A stretch of 64,000 nucleotides of DNA from Pseudomonadaceae bacterium (GCA_030602315.1 JAUVZY010000001.1:124001-188000), one strand, 5' to 3'; counted from the first letter of the stretch, positions 49,117-58,289 are shown. Notes: generated by a model not told the origin, from the sequence alone. A program made the numbers and translations.

Positions 49117-50813
49117 TGCCGGGCCTGTGCATCCTGGTTGCCGACGACAATCCCACCGATTCGCTGATCCTCTCCACGCTGCTTGGCCGCCAGGGCCATC
49201 GGGTGCTCAGCGCCAGCAATGGTGACCAGGCGGTGGCGCTGTTCGCCCAGGAGCGTCCGCAGCTGGTGCTGATGGATCTTTTGATGCCGGTGATGGACGG
49301 CCTCGCGGCGGCCCGGCACATCAAGGAACTGGCTGGCGATCAACTGGTGCCGATCATCTTTCTCACCTCGATGACGGAGAACGAGGCGCTGGTCAGCTGT
49401 CTGGAGGCGGGCGGCGATGACTTCCTCGCCAAACCCTACAACCCGATCATCCTTGAAGCGAAGATCCTGGCGATGAATCGCCTGCGCCTGCTGCAGGCAA
49501 CCGTGCTCGAGCAGCGCGATCTGATCGCCCGCCAGCACCGCCAACTGCTGCAGGAGCAGCGCCTGGCCAAGGCTATCTTCGACAAGGTGGCGCACACCGG
49601 TTGTCTCGACACGCCGAACATCCGCTACCAGCAATCGCCGCTGGCGCTGTTCAATGGCGATCTGCTGCTGGCGGCGCAATCGCCGGCCGGGCATCTGTTG
49701 GTCCTGCTCGGTGACTTCACCGGCCACGGGCTGCCGGCAGCGGTCGGGGCGATGCCGTTGGCCGAAACCTTCTACGGGATGACCGCCAAGGGTTACACCT
49801 GCAGCGAAATTCTCTGCGAGCTCAACGCCAAGCTGGTCCGCATTCTGCCGGTGGAGGTGTTCTGCTGCGCAGTGCTTCTGGATATCGATGTGCAGCATCA
49901 GGTACTGCGCGCCTGGAACGGTGGCCTGCCCGATGCTCATCTGCTGCGCGCCGATGGCTCCCGTCAGGCGCTGAAGTCGCACCACCTGCCGCTGGGCGTG
50001 CTCGAGCCCGAGCGTTTTTCGGAACACTTCGAAAGCTATCATCTGGTCCCTGGCGATCGGCTGTTGCTGTTTTCCGATGGCTTGCTGGAGGCGCGCAATC
50101 CCGCCGGGGAAATGTTCGGCGAGCCGCGCCTACTCGACCTGCTCGATGGCGGCGGCGAGCGCGCCACGCTGTTCGAGCGGCTCAGCGCGGCGCTGGAGAC
50201 GTTTCGCGGCGAGGCCCAGGATGATCTGACGCTGGTAGAGATCCGCCTCGATGAGCCCGGATCGCTGCAGGCGATGACGAGCTTTCCCGCCGTCGATCAG
50301 CAGCCTGGCCCGGAAGACTGGTGCGCCAGTCTCGAATTGCGCGGCGACACCTTGCGCAGCTTCAACCCGCTGCCGCTTCTGTTGCAGCTGCTGCTGAAGG
50401 TGCGCCCCCTGCAGCCGCGTGCCGGTGCGATTTTCACCGTGCTCGCCGAGCTTTATGCCAACGCGCTGGAGCACGGTGTGCTGGCGCTGGACTCCTCGCT
50501 CAAGCGCGATGCCGAGGGCTTTTCACGTTACTACCAGCTGCGTGAGGAGCGTCTGCGCAACCTGCAAGGGGGGACGGTCACCATCCGCCTCGATTTCCGC
50601 CCGCATCCGGGGGGCGGGGAGCTGCACCTCACCGTGCAGGACAGTGGCGACGGCTTCGACGTGCAGCAGGCGCTGGCCGGCAACTATGCACCGGCCTCGT
50701 TGTCCGGGCGCGGGCTGCGCTTGGTGCGCAAACTCAGTGATCGGCTGGAGTGGCTGTCGGCTGGCAAAGGACTGACTGCCGTGTTCAACTGGTCCGACCA
50801 CGAAGACCGTTAG
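49116..50813 (+). CDS. hsbR: HsbR, response regulator with PP2C phosphatase and kinase-like domains
   Basis: 565 residues. Receiver domain (1-120) with Asp10, Asp11 and phospho-acceptor Asp54 (LVLMDLLMPVMDG). A SpoIIE/PP2C phosphatase (about 165-385) has LVLLGDFTGHGLPAAVGAMP and LLLFSDGLLEARN. A C-terminal HATPase (about 430-560) has ELYANALEHG and DSGDGFDVQQ and GRGLRLVRKL. In the known pathway HptB phosphorylates HsbR, which then controls HsbA phosphorylation both ways. The domain order matches HsbR exactly. One-base stop/start overlap with hsbA. Confidence 0.92.
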   Translation: MPGLCILVADDNPTDSLILSTLLGRQGHRVLSASNGDQAVALFAQERPQLVLMDLLMPVMDGLAAARHIKELAGDQLVPIIFLTSMTENEALVSCLEAGGDDFLAKPYNPIILEAKILAMNRLRLLQATVLEQRDLIARQHRQLLQEQRLAKAIFDKVAHTGCLDTPNIRYQQSPLALFNGDLLLAAQSPAGHLLVLLGDFTGHGLPAAVGAMPLAETFYGMTAKGYTCSEILCELNAKLVRILPVEVFCCAVLLDIDVQHQVLRAWNGGLPDAHLLRADGSRQALKSHHLPLGVLEPERFSEHFESYHLVPGDRLLLFSDGLLEARNPAGEMFGEPRLLDLLDGGGERATLFERLSAALETFRGEAQDDLTLVEIRLDEPGSLQAMTSFPAVDQQPGPEDWCASLELRGDTLRSFNPLPLLLQLLLKVRPLQPRAGAIFTVLAELYANALEHGVLALDSSLKRDAEGFSRYYQLREERLRNLQGGTVTIRLDFRPHPGGGELHLTVQDSGDGFDVQQALAGNYAPASLSGRGLRLVRKLSDRLEWLSAGKGLTAVFNWSDHEDR

Positions 50814-50828
50814 CTCCGGAGAGACGGC

Positions 50829-51176
50829 ATGGCCGAACAGCACCTGGACGAATCGGCGCTCGCAACCCTCAAGGACATCATGCTCGATGGATTCGGCCTG
50901 TTGGTCGCCACCTTCGTCAACGATTCCTTGGTGCGCATGCAAATGCTGAGCGAGGGCACCCGGCAGGGCGATGCAGCGGTGGTCTGGCGCACGGCTCACA
51001 GCTTCAAGGGCAGTAGCAGCAACATGGCAGCGCCGCGGCTGGCGGCGCTCTGTCATCAGCTCGAACAGCTGGCCCGCGAGGGGCAGCTGGACGGCGCGCC
51101 GGCGCTGATCGAGGCGATCGTGCGGGAGTTCGAGCTGGTGCGTGGGCTGCTGGAGGCCACGCCAACTTCGCGCTGA
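50829..51176 (+). CDS. hptB: Histidine phosphotransfer protein HptB
   Basis: 115 residues. The phospho-histidine is His57 in TAHSFKGSSSNMAA, the standard Hpt signature. HptB takes phosphate from hybrid kinases (RetS, PA1611, ErcS' and SagS in P. aeruginosa) and gives it to HsbR. GGAGAGACGGC precedes the ATG, 15 bases after hsbR. In PAO1, as I remember it, this module lies elsewhere; here it is inside the fli cluster. Confidence 0.9.
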   Translation: MAEQHLDESALATLKDIMLDGFGLLVATFVNDSLVRMQMLSEGTRQGDAAVVWRTAHSFKGSSSNMAAPRLAALCHQLEQLAREGQLDGAPALIEAIVREFELVRGLLEATPTSR

Positions 51177-51192
51177 GCGGCAATCGGCGATC

Positions 51193-51207
51193 TGGCCCGC
51201 GACTTGC
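51193..51207 (+). promoter_or_regulatory. Sigma-54 promoter before fliK
   Basis: TGGCCC (51193-51198), GCGAC, TTGC (51204-51207), then T. One base off the -24 consensus, correct spacing, 40 bases before the fliK ATG. Nearly the same core as the fliL promoter. Confidence 0.75.
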
Positions 51208-51247
51208 TTCGTCGACACGGCATTCGTTGATTGGTGGGAACACGCCC

Positions 51248-52558
51248 ATGACCGTTCTACCTGACATCCTGCTCCCTGGCGCCGGCCTGGCGGCCAACCG
51301 CAGCGCGCCGGCTGCTGCCGAGCGCAGTGCTCGCGAGGCTGATGCCGCGCGCTTTTCCGAGCTCTACGCCAAGGAGCGCCAGGCCAGGCCGGCCGAGCGC
51401 TCCAGCGAACCGGCACGGCGCGACAACTGTAACGACGGGCAAGCGCGTGCCGCCGATCGCGGCCAGGCGCCGGAGCATGCGCGGCGCCATGAACGACTGG
51501 CCGGCGCGCGCACGGCCGTGCCGGCCAATGAGCCTGCTGCGCCTGCGGCACCTGCGGCAGCGGCAGCCACTGACGAGCCGGACGGCAAGGACTTGCCGCT
51601 TGCCCTGGACGCCGAAGCGTCGAGCGGCGAAGACGATCCGCTGATGTTGCTCGGCTTGCCGCTCGGCGAGCCGCCGCTGCCGGTGGCGGAGGCCGAGTCG
51701 TTGGTCGAGGGTGGCGACAAGTCCCGGTCGGCCGGCGAGCAGCCAGCCGAGGAGCCGGTTGCACTGGCGCTGCCGGCGGTTGCCCTGTTGGCGAACCAGC
51801 CGACCCCGGAGCCAGCGGCCGAGGAGCCGTTGGTCCTGCGCAGTGAGCCCCAGTTGCAGCTGGCGACCAGTCTGCCCGGCAAGTCGGCGTCGGCAGCCGA
51901 CAGCGCCGCCGGCGAGGGCGAGCTGGCCGACTCCTCGCAGCAGCAGTCCCAGGGCAACCCGGCCGAACGGTTGCTGGCCGTGCTGAGCGAGAGCGCTACG
52001 GCCAACTCCGCCCGCGAAGCGCCCAAGGAGAATTTCGCCTTGCGCCTCAATGGCCTGACCCAGGCGCTGGCGCAGCAGTCCGGAGTCAGCGCGCGGCCGG
52101 CCGCGCTGGTGCCGGGGCAGCCGCTGGCCCTGCAGACCCAGGGTATGAGCGAGGCAGTGGTCGAGCGAGTGATGTGGATGTCCAGCCAGAATCTCCGGAG
52201 CGCGGAAATCCAGCTCGATCCTGCCGAACTCGGTCGGATGGAGGTGCGGATCGAGATGAACAAGGACCAGGCCCAGGTCACCTTCCTCAGCCCGCACGCC
52301 GGGGTCCGCGAGGCGCTGGAAGGCCAGGCCCAGCGTCTGCGCGAGATGTTTACCCAGCAGGGGCTCAACCTGGCGGACGTGAACGTCTCTGACCAGTCGC
52401 TGGCGCGCGGCTGGCAAGGCCAGGGTGGCGAGCAGCAGGGCCGTGGCGAGGGCCGCGGGCGTGACCGCTCGGGTGACGACGAGGTCATCGTCGGCAGCAG
52501 CGAGATCGCCGCCAACCGGCAAAACGGCCAGCGCGGACTGGTCGACTTCTACGCCTGA
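51248..52558 (+). CDS. fliK: Flagellar hook-length control protein FliK
   Basis: 436 residues. A long Ala/Glu/Pro-rich, low-complexity N-terminal part serves as the molecular ruler. The C-terminal Flg_hook domain (about 300-400) has EIQLDPAELGRMEVRIEM and KDQAQVTFLSPHAGVREAL in order. A Gly/Arg/Gln-rich stretch and the ending GLVDFYA are typical of Pseudomonas. It switches export from hook to filament by acting on FlhB. ATG 51248 is preferred to the in-frame TTG at 51227. Confidence 0.92.
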   Translation: MTVLPDILLPGAGLAANRSAPAAAERSAREADAARFSELYAKERQARPAERSSEPARRDNCNDGQARAADRGQAPEHARRHERLAGARTAVPANEPAAPAAPAAAAATDEPDGKDLPLALDAEASSGEDDPLMLLGLPLGEPPLPVAEAESLVEGGDKSRSAGEQPAEEPVALALPAVALLANQPTPEPAAEEPLVLRSEPQLQLATSLPGKSASAADSAAGEGELADSSQQQSQGNPAERLLAVLSESATANSAREAPKENFALRLNGLTQALAQQSGVSARPAALVPGQPLALQTQGMSEAVVERVMWMSSQNLRSAEIQLDPAELGRMEVRIEMNKDQAQVTFLSPHAGVREALEGQAQRLREMFTQQGLNLADVNVSDQSLARGWQGQGGEQQGRGEGRGRDRSGDDEVIVGSSEIAANRQNGQRGLVDFYA

Positions 52559-52574
52559 TCGACAAGCGGGACCG

Positions 52575-52605
52575 AGGCCGGCCGTGACCCTGTTGCGGCC
52601 GGCCT
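52575..52605 (+). terminator. GC-rich hairpin after fliK
   Basis: Perfect 10-bp stem AGGCCGGCCG (52575-52584) with CGGCCGGCCT (52596-52605), loop of 11, then TGTCGCGTTTGTC. The T tract is poor, so termination is plausible but not certain. It separates fliK from the fliL promoter. Confidence 0.5.
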
Positions 52606-52665
52606 TGTCGCGTTTGTCGGGCGCGCGGGCGTGACGTCGGCTCGCTGATCGCCGTCTGTGGTTTC

Positions 52666-52680
52666 TGGCCCGCGAGTTGC
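52666..52680 (+). promoter_or_regulatory. Sigma-54 promoter before fliL
   Basis: TGGCCC (52666-52671), GCGAG, TTGC (52677-52680), then T, 51 bases before the fliL ATG. It would drive fliLMNOPQR-flhB. Confidence 0.78.
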
Positions 52681-52731
52681 TACAGGCTTCGCGGAATTCG
52701 CAAAAACCACGAATCACGACGGATTTTTGGC

Positions 52732-53241
52732 ATGGCAAAGAAAGACGCGGCCGCTGGCGCCGAGACAGGCGGCAAGGGCAAGCTCAAGCTGATCATCATT
52801 GGCGTTCTCGCCCTGTTGCTGGTGGCGGGCGCGTCGGTGGGGGCGACCTGGTTCCTGCTGAACAAGGATCGCGACGCCAGTGCCGAAGCCGAACCTGCCA
52901 AGGCGGCGCCGGTCGGCCCGCAGCCAGCGATCTATGAAGTGCTGGCGCCGGCCTTCGTGGTCAACTTCAAGCATGAGGGGCGCCAGCGCTACATGCAGGT
53001 CAGCGTGGCGCTGATGACCCGTGATCAGGCCGCGCTCGATGCGCTCAAGGTGCACATGCCGGTGCTGCGCAACCATCTGGTGATGCTGTTCTCCAGCCAG
53101 GATTTCGCCCAACTGATGACGCCGGTGGGCAAGGAAATGCTGCGCCAGCAGGCCACCGCCAGCGTCCAGCAGCTGGCGCTGAAGGAAACCGGCAAGATGG
53201 TGGTCGAGCAGGTGCTCTTCACCAACTTCGTTCTGCAATGA
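52732..53241 (+). CDS. fliL: Flagellar basal-body associated protein FliL
   Basis: 169 residues. One membrane span (about 18-42: LIIIGVLALLLVAGASVGATW in parts) and a periplasmic stomatin-like domain with EVLAPAFVVNFKHEGRQRY (in parts) and the ending VLFTNFVLQ. FliL surrounds stators and supports torque. First gene of the fliL operon. Confidence 0.95.
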   Translation: MAKKDAAAGAETGGKGKLKLIIIGVLALLLVAGASVGATWFLLNKDRDASAEAEPAKAAPVGPQPAIYEVLAPAFVVNFKHEGRQRYMQVSVALMTRDQAALDALKVHMPVLRNHLVMLFSSQDFAQLMTPVGKEMLRQQATASVQQLALKETGKMVVEQVLFTNFVLQ

Positions 53242-53255
53242 CCAGAGGCTGCTAG

Positions 53256-54227
53256 ATGGCCGTTCAAGATCTGCTTTCCCAGGATGAAATCGACGCGCTC
53301 TTGCATGGCGTCGATGACGGCCTGGTGGAAACCGACAGCGATCCCCAGCCTGGCGGTATCAGAAGCTACGACCTGACCACCCAGGATCGCATCGTCCGCG
53401 GACGCATGCCGACCCTGGAGATGATCAACGAGCGCTTTGCCCGCTACACCCGCATCAGCATGTTCAACCTGTTGCGCCGCTCGGCGGACGTGGCGGTGGG
53501 CGGCGTGCAGGTGATGAAGTTCGGCGAGTACATCCATTCGCTGTACGTGCCCACCAGCCTGAACCTGGTGAAGATGAAGCCGCTGCGCGGCACCGCGCTG
53601 TTCATCCTCGATGCCAAGCTGGTGTTCAAGCTGGTGGACAACTTCTTCGGTGGCGACGGGCGCCACGCCAAGATCGAGGGGCGCGAGTTCACTCCCACCG
53701 AACTGCGTGTGGTGCGCATGGTGCTGGACCAGGCCTTCGTCGACCTCAAGGAAGCCTGGCACGCGGTGATGGACGTGAACTTCGAGTACTTGAACTCCGA
53801 GGTCAACCCGGCGCTGGCCAACATCGTCAGCCCCAGCGAGGTGGTGGTGGTGTCCACCTTCCACATTGAGCTGGACGGCGGTGGCGGCGACATGCACGTG
53901 ACCATCCCCTATTCGATGATCGAGCCGATCCGCGAGATGCTCGATGCCGGTTTCCAGTCCGACATCGACGACCAGGACGAGCGCTGGATCAAGGCCCTGC
54001 GCGAGGACATCCTCGACGTCAAGGTGCCGCTGGCCGCCACCGTGGTGCGCCGTCAGCTCAAGCTTCGCGACATCCTGAACATGCAGCCGGGCGATGTCAT
54101 CCCGGTGGAAATGCCCGAAGACATGATCATGCGCGCCAACGGCGTGCCGGCCTTCAAGGTCAAGCTCGGGGCGCACAAGGGCAATCTGGCCCTGCAGGTG
54201 CTTGGCCCGGTCGAACACATGCGCTGA
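53256..54227 (+). CDS. fliM: Flagellar motor switch protein FliM
   Basis: 323 residues. N-terminal CheY-binding region with LLSQDEIDALLHG, the CheC-like middle (TPTELRVVRMVLDQAFVDLKEAW, in parts) and a SpoA-type C-terminus (ILNMQPGDVIPVEMPED). FliM forms the C ring and receives phosphorylated CheY. Good ribosome context; fliN follows after 39 bases. Confidence 0.98.
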   Translation: MAVQDLLSQDEIDALLHGVDDGLVETDSDPQPGGIRSYDLTTQDRIVRGRMPTLEMINERFARYTRISMFNLLRRSADVAVGGVQVMKFGEYIHSLYVPTSLNLVKMKPLRGTALFILDAKLVFKLVDNFFGGDGRHAKIEGREFTPTELRVVRMVLDQAFVDLKEAWHAVMDVNFEYLNSEVNPALANIVSPSEVVVVSTFHIELDGGGGDMHVTIPYSMIEPIREMLDAGFQSDIDDQDERWIKALREDILDVKVPLAATVVRRQLKLRDILNMQPGDVIPVEMPEDMIMRANGVPAFKVKLGAHKGNLALQVLGPVEHMR

Positions 54228-54266
54228 CGCCGCCGGCGGCGGTGTGAGCTTCAGCGAGGAACAGCA

Positions 54267-54731
54267 ATGGCAGACGAGAAAGAGTTGATGACCAGCGAAG
54301 AACAGGCGCTGGCGGACGAGTGGGCCGCGGCGCTGGCCGAGGCCGGCGACGCCAGCCAGGACGATATCGATGCGCTGATGAATCAGGGCGTTTCGAGCCC
54401 TTCGCCGCGCGCGCCGATGGAAGACTTCCCCAGCTCGCCCAACGCGCATAACCCGCGCCAGGGGCTGGATGGCCCGAACCTGGACGTGATCCTCGACATT
54501 CCGGTGACCATCTCCATGGAAGTCGGTGCCACCGAGATCAGCATCCGCAACCTTCTGCAGCTCAACCAGGGCTCGGTGGTGGAGCTTGACCGCCTGGCCG
54601 GCGAGCCGCTGGACGTGCTGGTCAACGGCACGCTGATCGCCCACGGCGAGGTGGTGGTGGTGAACGAAAAGTTCGGCATCCGCCTGACCGACGTGATCAG
54701 CCCCAGCGAACGCATTCGCAAGCTGCGCTGA
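54267..54731 (+). CDS. fliN: Flagellar motor switch protein FliN
   Basis: 154 residues. A variable acidic N-terminus (about 1-75) precedes the SpoA domain with VILDIPVTISMEVGATEISI, LNQGSVVELDRLAGEPLDV and FGIRLTDVISPSERIRKLR. FliN completes the C ring and binds FliH. GAGGAACAGCA precedes the ATG. Confidence 0.97.
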   Translation: MADEKELMTSEEQALADEWAAALAEAGDASQDDIDALMNQGVSSPSPRAPMEDFPSSPNAHNPRQGLDGPNLDVILDIPVTISMEVGATEISIRNLLQLNQGSVVELDRLAGEPLDVLVNGTLIAHGEVVVVNEKFGIRLTDVISPSERIRKLR

Positions 54732-54732
54732 C

Positions 54733-55173
54733 ATGAAGGCTGCGCTTGTGCTCTGTCTGCTGGCCGCGCCGGTACTGGCCGCCGAGCCGGCGCTCGCGCC
54801 GGCTGCCGCGCCCTTGGCCGGCGAGTCACTGGACATGGGCGGGCAGCTGGTCAAGCTGCTGCTCGGCCTGCTCCTGGTCATCGGCCTGATCTTCGGCCTC
54901 GGTTTCGCCCTGCGCCGCATGCAGCAGCTGGGGCCGCGCCGTGGACAGATCATCCGCCTGGTCGCCGTGCAGCACCTGGGCCCGCGCGACCGTCTGGCGC
55001 TGGTCGAGGTGGGCGGCGAGCAGGTGCTGCTGGGGCTGTCCGGCGGCCGGATCACCCCGCTGCACGTGCTCAAGGACCCGGTGCCGATGCCCGAGGCCGA
55101 GGCGGCGGCGCCGGAGTTCGCCCAGCGGCTGATGGAGCTGTTGGGCAAGGATCACAAGGGCGGCCAGTCGTGA
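54733..55173 (+). CDS. fliO: Flagellar export assembly protein FliO
   Basis: 146 residues. N-terminal signal-like segment, one membrane span (about 38-58: [19 protein letters not shown]) and a small cytoplasmic domain ([24 protein letters not shown] in parts). FliO helps assemble the FliP pentamer. Begins one base after the fliN stop and overlaps fliP by one base. Confidence 0.92.
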   Translation: MKAALVLCLLAAPVLAAEPALAPAAAPLAGESLDMGGQLVKLLLGLLLVIGLIFGLGFALRRMQQLGPRRGQIIRLVAVQHLGPRDRLALVEVGGEQVLLGLSGGRITPLHVLKDPVPMPEAEAAAPEFAQRLMELLGKDHKGGQS

Positions 55174-55937
55174 TGAATCTTGGGCGTTTAATGCTGGCGC
55201 TGGCGTTTCTGCTGGCTGCGCCGCTGGCCCTGGCGCAGGGTGCCGCGGGCGATCCGCTGTCGATCCAGGCGATCACCGTGACCACCAACCCGGAGGGTCA
55301 GCAGGAGTATTCGGTCAGCCTGCAGATCCTGCTGATCATGACGGCGCTGAGCTTCATCCCGGCGTTCGTCATGCTGATGACCAGCTTCACCCGGATCATC
55401 ATCGTCTTCTCCATCCTGCGTCAGGCGCTGGGTCTGCAGCAGACACCATCGAACCAGATCCTCATCGGCCTGGCGCTGTTTCTGACGCTGTTCATCATGG
55501 CGCCGGTGTTCGAGCGGATTAACCAGTCGGCGCTGCAGCCCTACCTGAACGAGGAAATCGTCGCCCAGGAGGCGATCGCCCGGGCCGAGGGGCCGCTCAA
55601 GGAGTTCATGCTGGCGCAGACCCGCGAAAGCGACCTGGAACTGTTCGTGCGGCTGTCGCGGCGCACCGACATCGCCAGCCCCGAGAGCGCGCCGTTGACC
55701 ATCCTGGTACCGGCGTTCGTCACCTCCGAGCTGAAAACCGCATTCCAGATCGGCTTCATGATCTTCATCCCGTTTCTGATCATCGACATGGTGGTAGCCA
55801 GCGTGCTGATGGCCATGGGCATGATGATGCTGTCGCCGCTTATCATCTCGCTGCCGTTCAAGATCATGCTGTTCGTCCTGGTGGACGGCTGGGGGCTGAT
55901 CATGGGCACGCTGGCGGGCAGTTTCGGCACCTTCTAG
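55173..55937 (+). CDS. fliP: Flagellar export gate protein FliP
   Basis: 254 residues. A cleavable signal peptide (ends near LALAQG) and four spans. [38 protein letters not shown] and the C-terminal [20 protein letters not shown] are diagnostic. Five FliP form the export gate core with FliQ and FliR. ATG 55173 sits in a TGATG overlap with fliO; GTG 55170 is the alternative. A 146-base gap follows before fliQ. Confidence 0.97.
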   Translation: MNLGRLMLALAFLLAAPLALAQGAAGDPLSIQAITVTTNPEGQQEYSVSLQILLIMTALSFIPAFVMLMTSFTRIIIVFSILRQALGLQQTPSNQILIGLALFLTLFIMAPVFERINQSALQPYLNEEIVAQEAIARAEGPLKEFMLAQTRESDLELFVRLSRRTDIASPESAPLTILVPAFVTSELKTAFQIGFMIFIPFLIIDMVVASVLMAMGMMMLSPLIISLPFKIMLFVLVDGWGLIMGTLAGSFGTF

Positions 55938-55946
55938 GGCGGGTTC

Positions 55947-56087
55947 ATGACAGCGATCTGCGTTGCCGGAAAAGCGTTGAACAGCGGCTCGGCCCGCATG
56001 CCGGCCGCGGCGGGACGGCGCCATTTCCCGCCATTGGGCCGGGCCCTGCCGGCGCGACCGAATGCCGGGCAAGGAGGGGCGCGATGA
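55947..56087 (+). other. Small open frame bridging fliP and fliQ (coding status doubtful)
   Basis: 46 codons from ATG 55947 to a TGA that overlaps the fliQ ATG (ATGA). The product would be basic and Ala/Gly/Pro/Arg-rich with no recognised domain. Codons such as GGA, CGA, CCA and TTG are more frequent than in the neighbouring genes, arguing against a real protein. A 7-bp hairpin (56009-56015 with 56026-56032) lies within it. Confidence 0.15.
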
Positions 56088-56353
56088 CCCCAGAAGTCGC
56101 CGTCGACCTGTTCCGCGAAGGGCTCTGGCTGACCACGGTGATCGTCGCCATCCTGGTGTTGCCAAGCCTGCTGGTGGGTCTGGTGGTGGCGATGTTCCAG
56201 GCCGCCACGCAGATCAACGAGCAGACCCTGAGCTTCCTGCCGCGCCTGCTGGTGATGCTGCTGACGCTGATCTGGGCCGGGCCCTGGCTGGTGAATCAGT
56301 TGATGGAGTTCACCCAGAACCTGGTCCGCAGCATTCCGATGCTGATCGGCTAG
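56084..56353 (+). CDS. fliQ: Flagellar export gate protein FliQ
   Basis: 89 residues with two spans. MTPEVAVDLFREGLWLTTVI, LVVAMFQAATQINEQTLSFLP (in parts) and the ending TQNLVRSIPMLIG are standard. AAGGAGGGG precedes the ATG. It joins FliP and FliR in the export gate. Confidence 0.97.
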   Translation: MTPEVAVDLFREGLWLTTVIVAILVLPSLLVGLVVAMFQAATQINEQTLSFLPRLLVMLLTLIWAGPWLVNQLMEFTQNLVRSIPMLIG

Positions 56354-56360
56354 CGCGGCC

Positions 56361-57137
56361 ATGCTCGAGCTGACCAATGCACAGATCGGCGGCTGGGTCG
56401 GCCAGTTCGTCCTGCCGCTGTTTCGCATCGCGGCGCTGTTGATGAGCATGCCGATCATCGGTACCCAGCTGGTGCCGGTGCGCATCCGCCTGTTCCTCGC
56501 CGTTGCCCTGGCCATCGTGCTGGTGCCCAACCTGCCAGCGATGCCGGTGGTCGATGCGCTGACCGTGCCGGCGCTGCTGCTGGTGGCCGAGCAGATTCTG
56601 ATCGGCGTGATGCTGGGGTTCGCCCTGCAGCTGCTGTTTCACGTGTTCATCGTGTCCGGGCAGATGCTGGCCATGCAGATGGGCCTTGGCTTCGCCTCGA
56701 TGATGGACCCGGCCAACGGCGTGTCGGTGCCGGTGCTGGCGCAGTTCTTCAACATGCTGGTGGTGCTGCTGTTTTTGGCCATGAACGGCCATCTGGTGGT
56801 GCTGGAGGTGCTCGCTGAAAGTTTCGTCACCCTGCCGGTGGGTGGCGGGCTGTCGCTGGATCACTACTGGGCGCTGGCCGGGCGCCTGGGCTGGGTGTTC
56901 GGCGCGGGGCTGTTGCTGGTGCTGCCGGCGATCACCGCGCTGCTGGTGATCAACCTGGCCTTCGGCCTGATGACCCGCGCCGCGCCGCAGCTGAACATCT
57001 TCACCATCGGTTTCCCGCTCACCCTGGTGCTCGGCCTGGCGATTGTCTGGATCGCCATGGCCGACATCCTCGCCCAATACCAGACGTTCGTCAGTGAAGC
57101 GCTGCAATGGCTGCGCGAGCTGGCGCGCGCGCGCTGA
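56361..57137 (+). CDS. fliR: Flagellar export gate protein FliR
   Basis: 258 residues with about six spans. PLFRIAALLMSMPIIGTQLVP, MQMGLGFASMMDPANG and LLVINLAFGLMTRAAPQLNIF (in parts) mark the family. FliR caps the FliP ring and contacts FlhB. Starts 7 bases after fliQ; flhB follows after 15 bases. Confidence 0.97.
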   Translation: MLELTNAQIGGWVGQFVLPLFRIAALLMSMPIIGTQLVPVRIRLFLAVALAIVLVPNLPAMPVVDALTVPALLLVAEQILIGVMLGFALQLLFHVFIVSGQMLAMQMGLGFASMMDPANGVSVPVLAQFFNMLVVLLFLAMNGHLVVLEVLAESFVTLPVGGGLSLDHYWALAGRLGWVFGAGLLLVLPAITALLVINLAFGLMTRAAPQLNIFTIGFPLTLVLGLAIVWIAMADILAQYQTFVSEALQWLRELARAR

Positions 57138-57152
57138 AGGAGGACTTGGCAG

Positions 57153-58289
57153 ATGGCCGAGAACGAAAACGGCGCGGACAAAAGCGAGGAACCCACAGAG
57201 AAACGGCTGCGCGAATCGCGCGAGAAAGGCCAGCTCGCCCGCTCCAAGGAGCTGGGCACGGTGGCCGTCACGGTGGGTGGCATCGGCGGCCTGCTGGTCA
57301 CCGGTAGCGGGCTCGGTCAGGCGCTGATGCAGGTGATGCGCGGCAGCTTCGAACTTTCCCGCGAGGCACTGATGGCGCCCGATGCCATGGCCCAGCTGCT
57401 GCTGCTGGCCGGCCTGACGGCGCTCAAGGCGATCCTGCCGCTGCTGCTGGCACTGGCCATCGCTGCGATTGTCGGTCCGGTGTCGCTGGGCGGCTGGCTG
57501 TTCTCCGGCAAGGCCATGGCGCCCAACTTCGGCCGGCTGAATCCGCTGGCTGGACTCAAGCGGATGTTCTCGGCCAATGCTCTGGTGGAGCTGCTCAAGG
57601 CGCTGGGCAAGTTCCTGGTAGTGCTGGCGGTGGGGCTGGCGGTGCTGGCCGCCTATCAGGATGACCTGCTGTCGATCTCCAAGGAGCCGCTGGAGGCGGC
57701 CATTCTGCACAGCCTGGAGATCGTCGGCTGGTCAAGCCTGTGGATGGCCTGCGGGTTGATTCTGATCGCGGCGGTGGATGTGCCGTTTCAGCTCTGGAAC
57801 AACAAGCAGAAGCTGATGATGACCAAGCAGGAGGTCAAGGACGAGTACAAGGACACCGAGGGCAAGCCCGAGGTCAAGTCGCGCATCCGTCAGTTGCAGC
57901 GGGAGATGGCCGAGCGCCGCATGATGCAGGCGGTGCCGCAGGCCGATGTGGTCATCACCAACCCGACCCACTTCGCCGTGGCCTTGAAATACGACGGCAG
58001 CAAGGGTGGCGCGCCGGTGCTGGTGGCCAAGGGCGGCGACTTCCTGGCGCTGAAGATCCGCGAGATCGCCCAGGAGCACCAGGTGATGGTGCTCGAATCG
58101 CCCGCGCTGGCGCGAGCGGTGTACTACTCCACCGAGCTCGAGGCCGAGATCCCGGCCGGCCTCTATCTCGCCGTGGCCCAGGTGCTGGCCTACGTCTACC
58201 AGCTGCGCCAGTACCAGGCCGGCAAGGGGCGTCGCCCTGACCCGCTGGGCAGCCTGCCGATCCCGCCGGATCTGCGCCGGGACGAGTAA
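57153..58289 (+). CDS. flhB: Flagellar export switch protein FlhB
   Basis: 378 residues. Four spans in the first 210 residues, then the cytoplasmic domain with the autocleavage site NPTH (270-273) in VVITNPTHFAVALKYD. FlhB cleavage, with FliK, switches export specificity from hook to filament. The N-terminus (KSEEPTEKRLRESREKGQ) is typical. AAGGAGG precedes the ATG. Last gene of the fliL unit. Confidence 0.98.
   Translation: MAENENGADKSEEPTEKRLRESREKGQLARSKELGTVAVTVGGIGGLLVTGSGLGQALMQVMRGSFELSREALMAPDAMAQLLLLAGLTALKAILPLLLALAIAAIVGPVSLGGWLFSGKAMAPNFGRLNPLAGLKRMFSANALVELLKALGKFLVVLAVGLAVLAAYQDDLLSISKEPLEAAILHSLEIVGWSSLWMACGLILIAAVDVPFQLWNNKQKLMMTKQEVKDEYKDTEGKPEVKSRIRQLQREMAERRMMQAVPQADVVITNPTHFAVALKYDGSKGGAPVLVAKGGDFLALKIREIAQEHQVMVLESPALARAVYYSTELEAEIPAGLYLAVAQVLAYVYQLRQYQAGKGRRPDPLGSLPIPPDLRRDE

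Noticed and set aside
53025-55148. Minus-strand frame of 707 codons opposite fliM-fliN-fliO
   Set aside because: It covers three well-supported flagellar genes; the product is His/Asp/Val-rich antisense composition without recognisable motifs.
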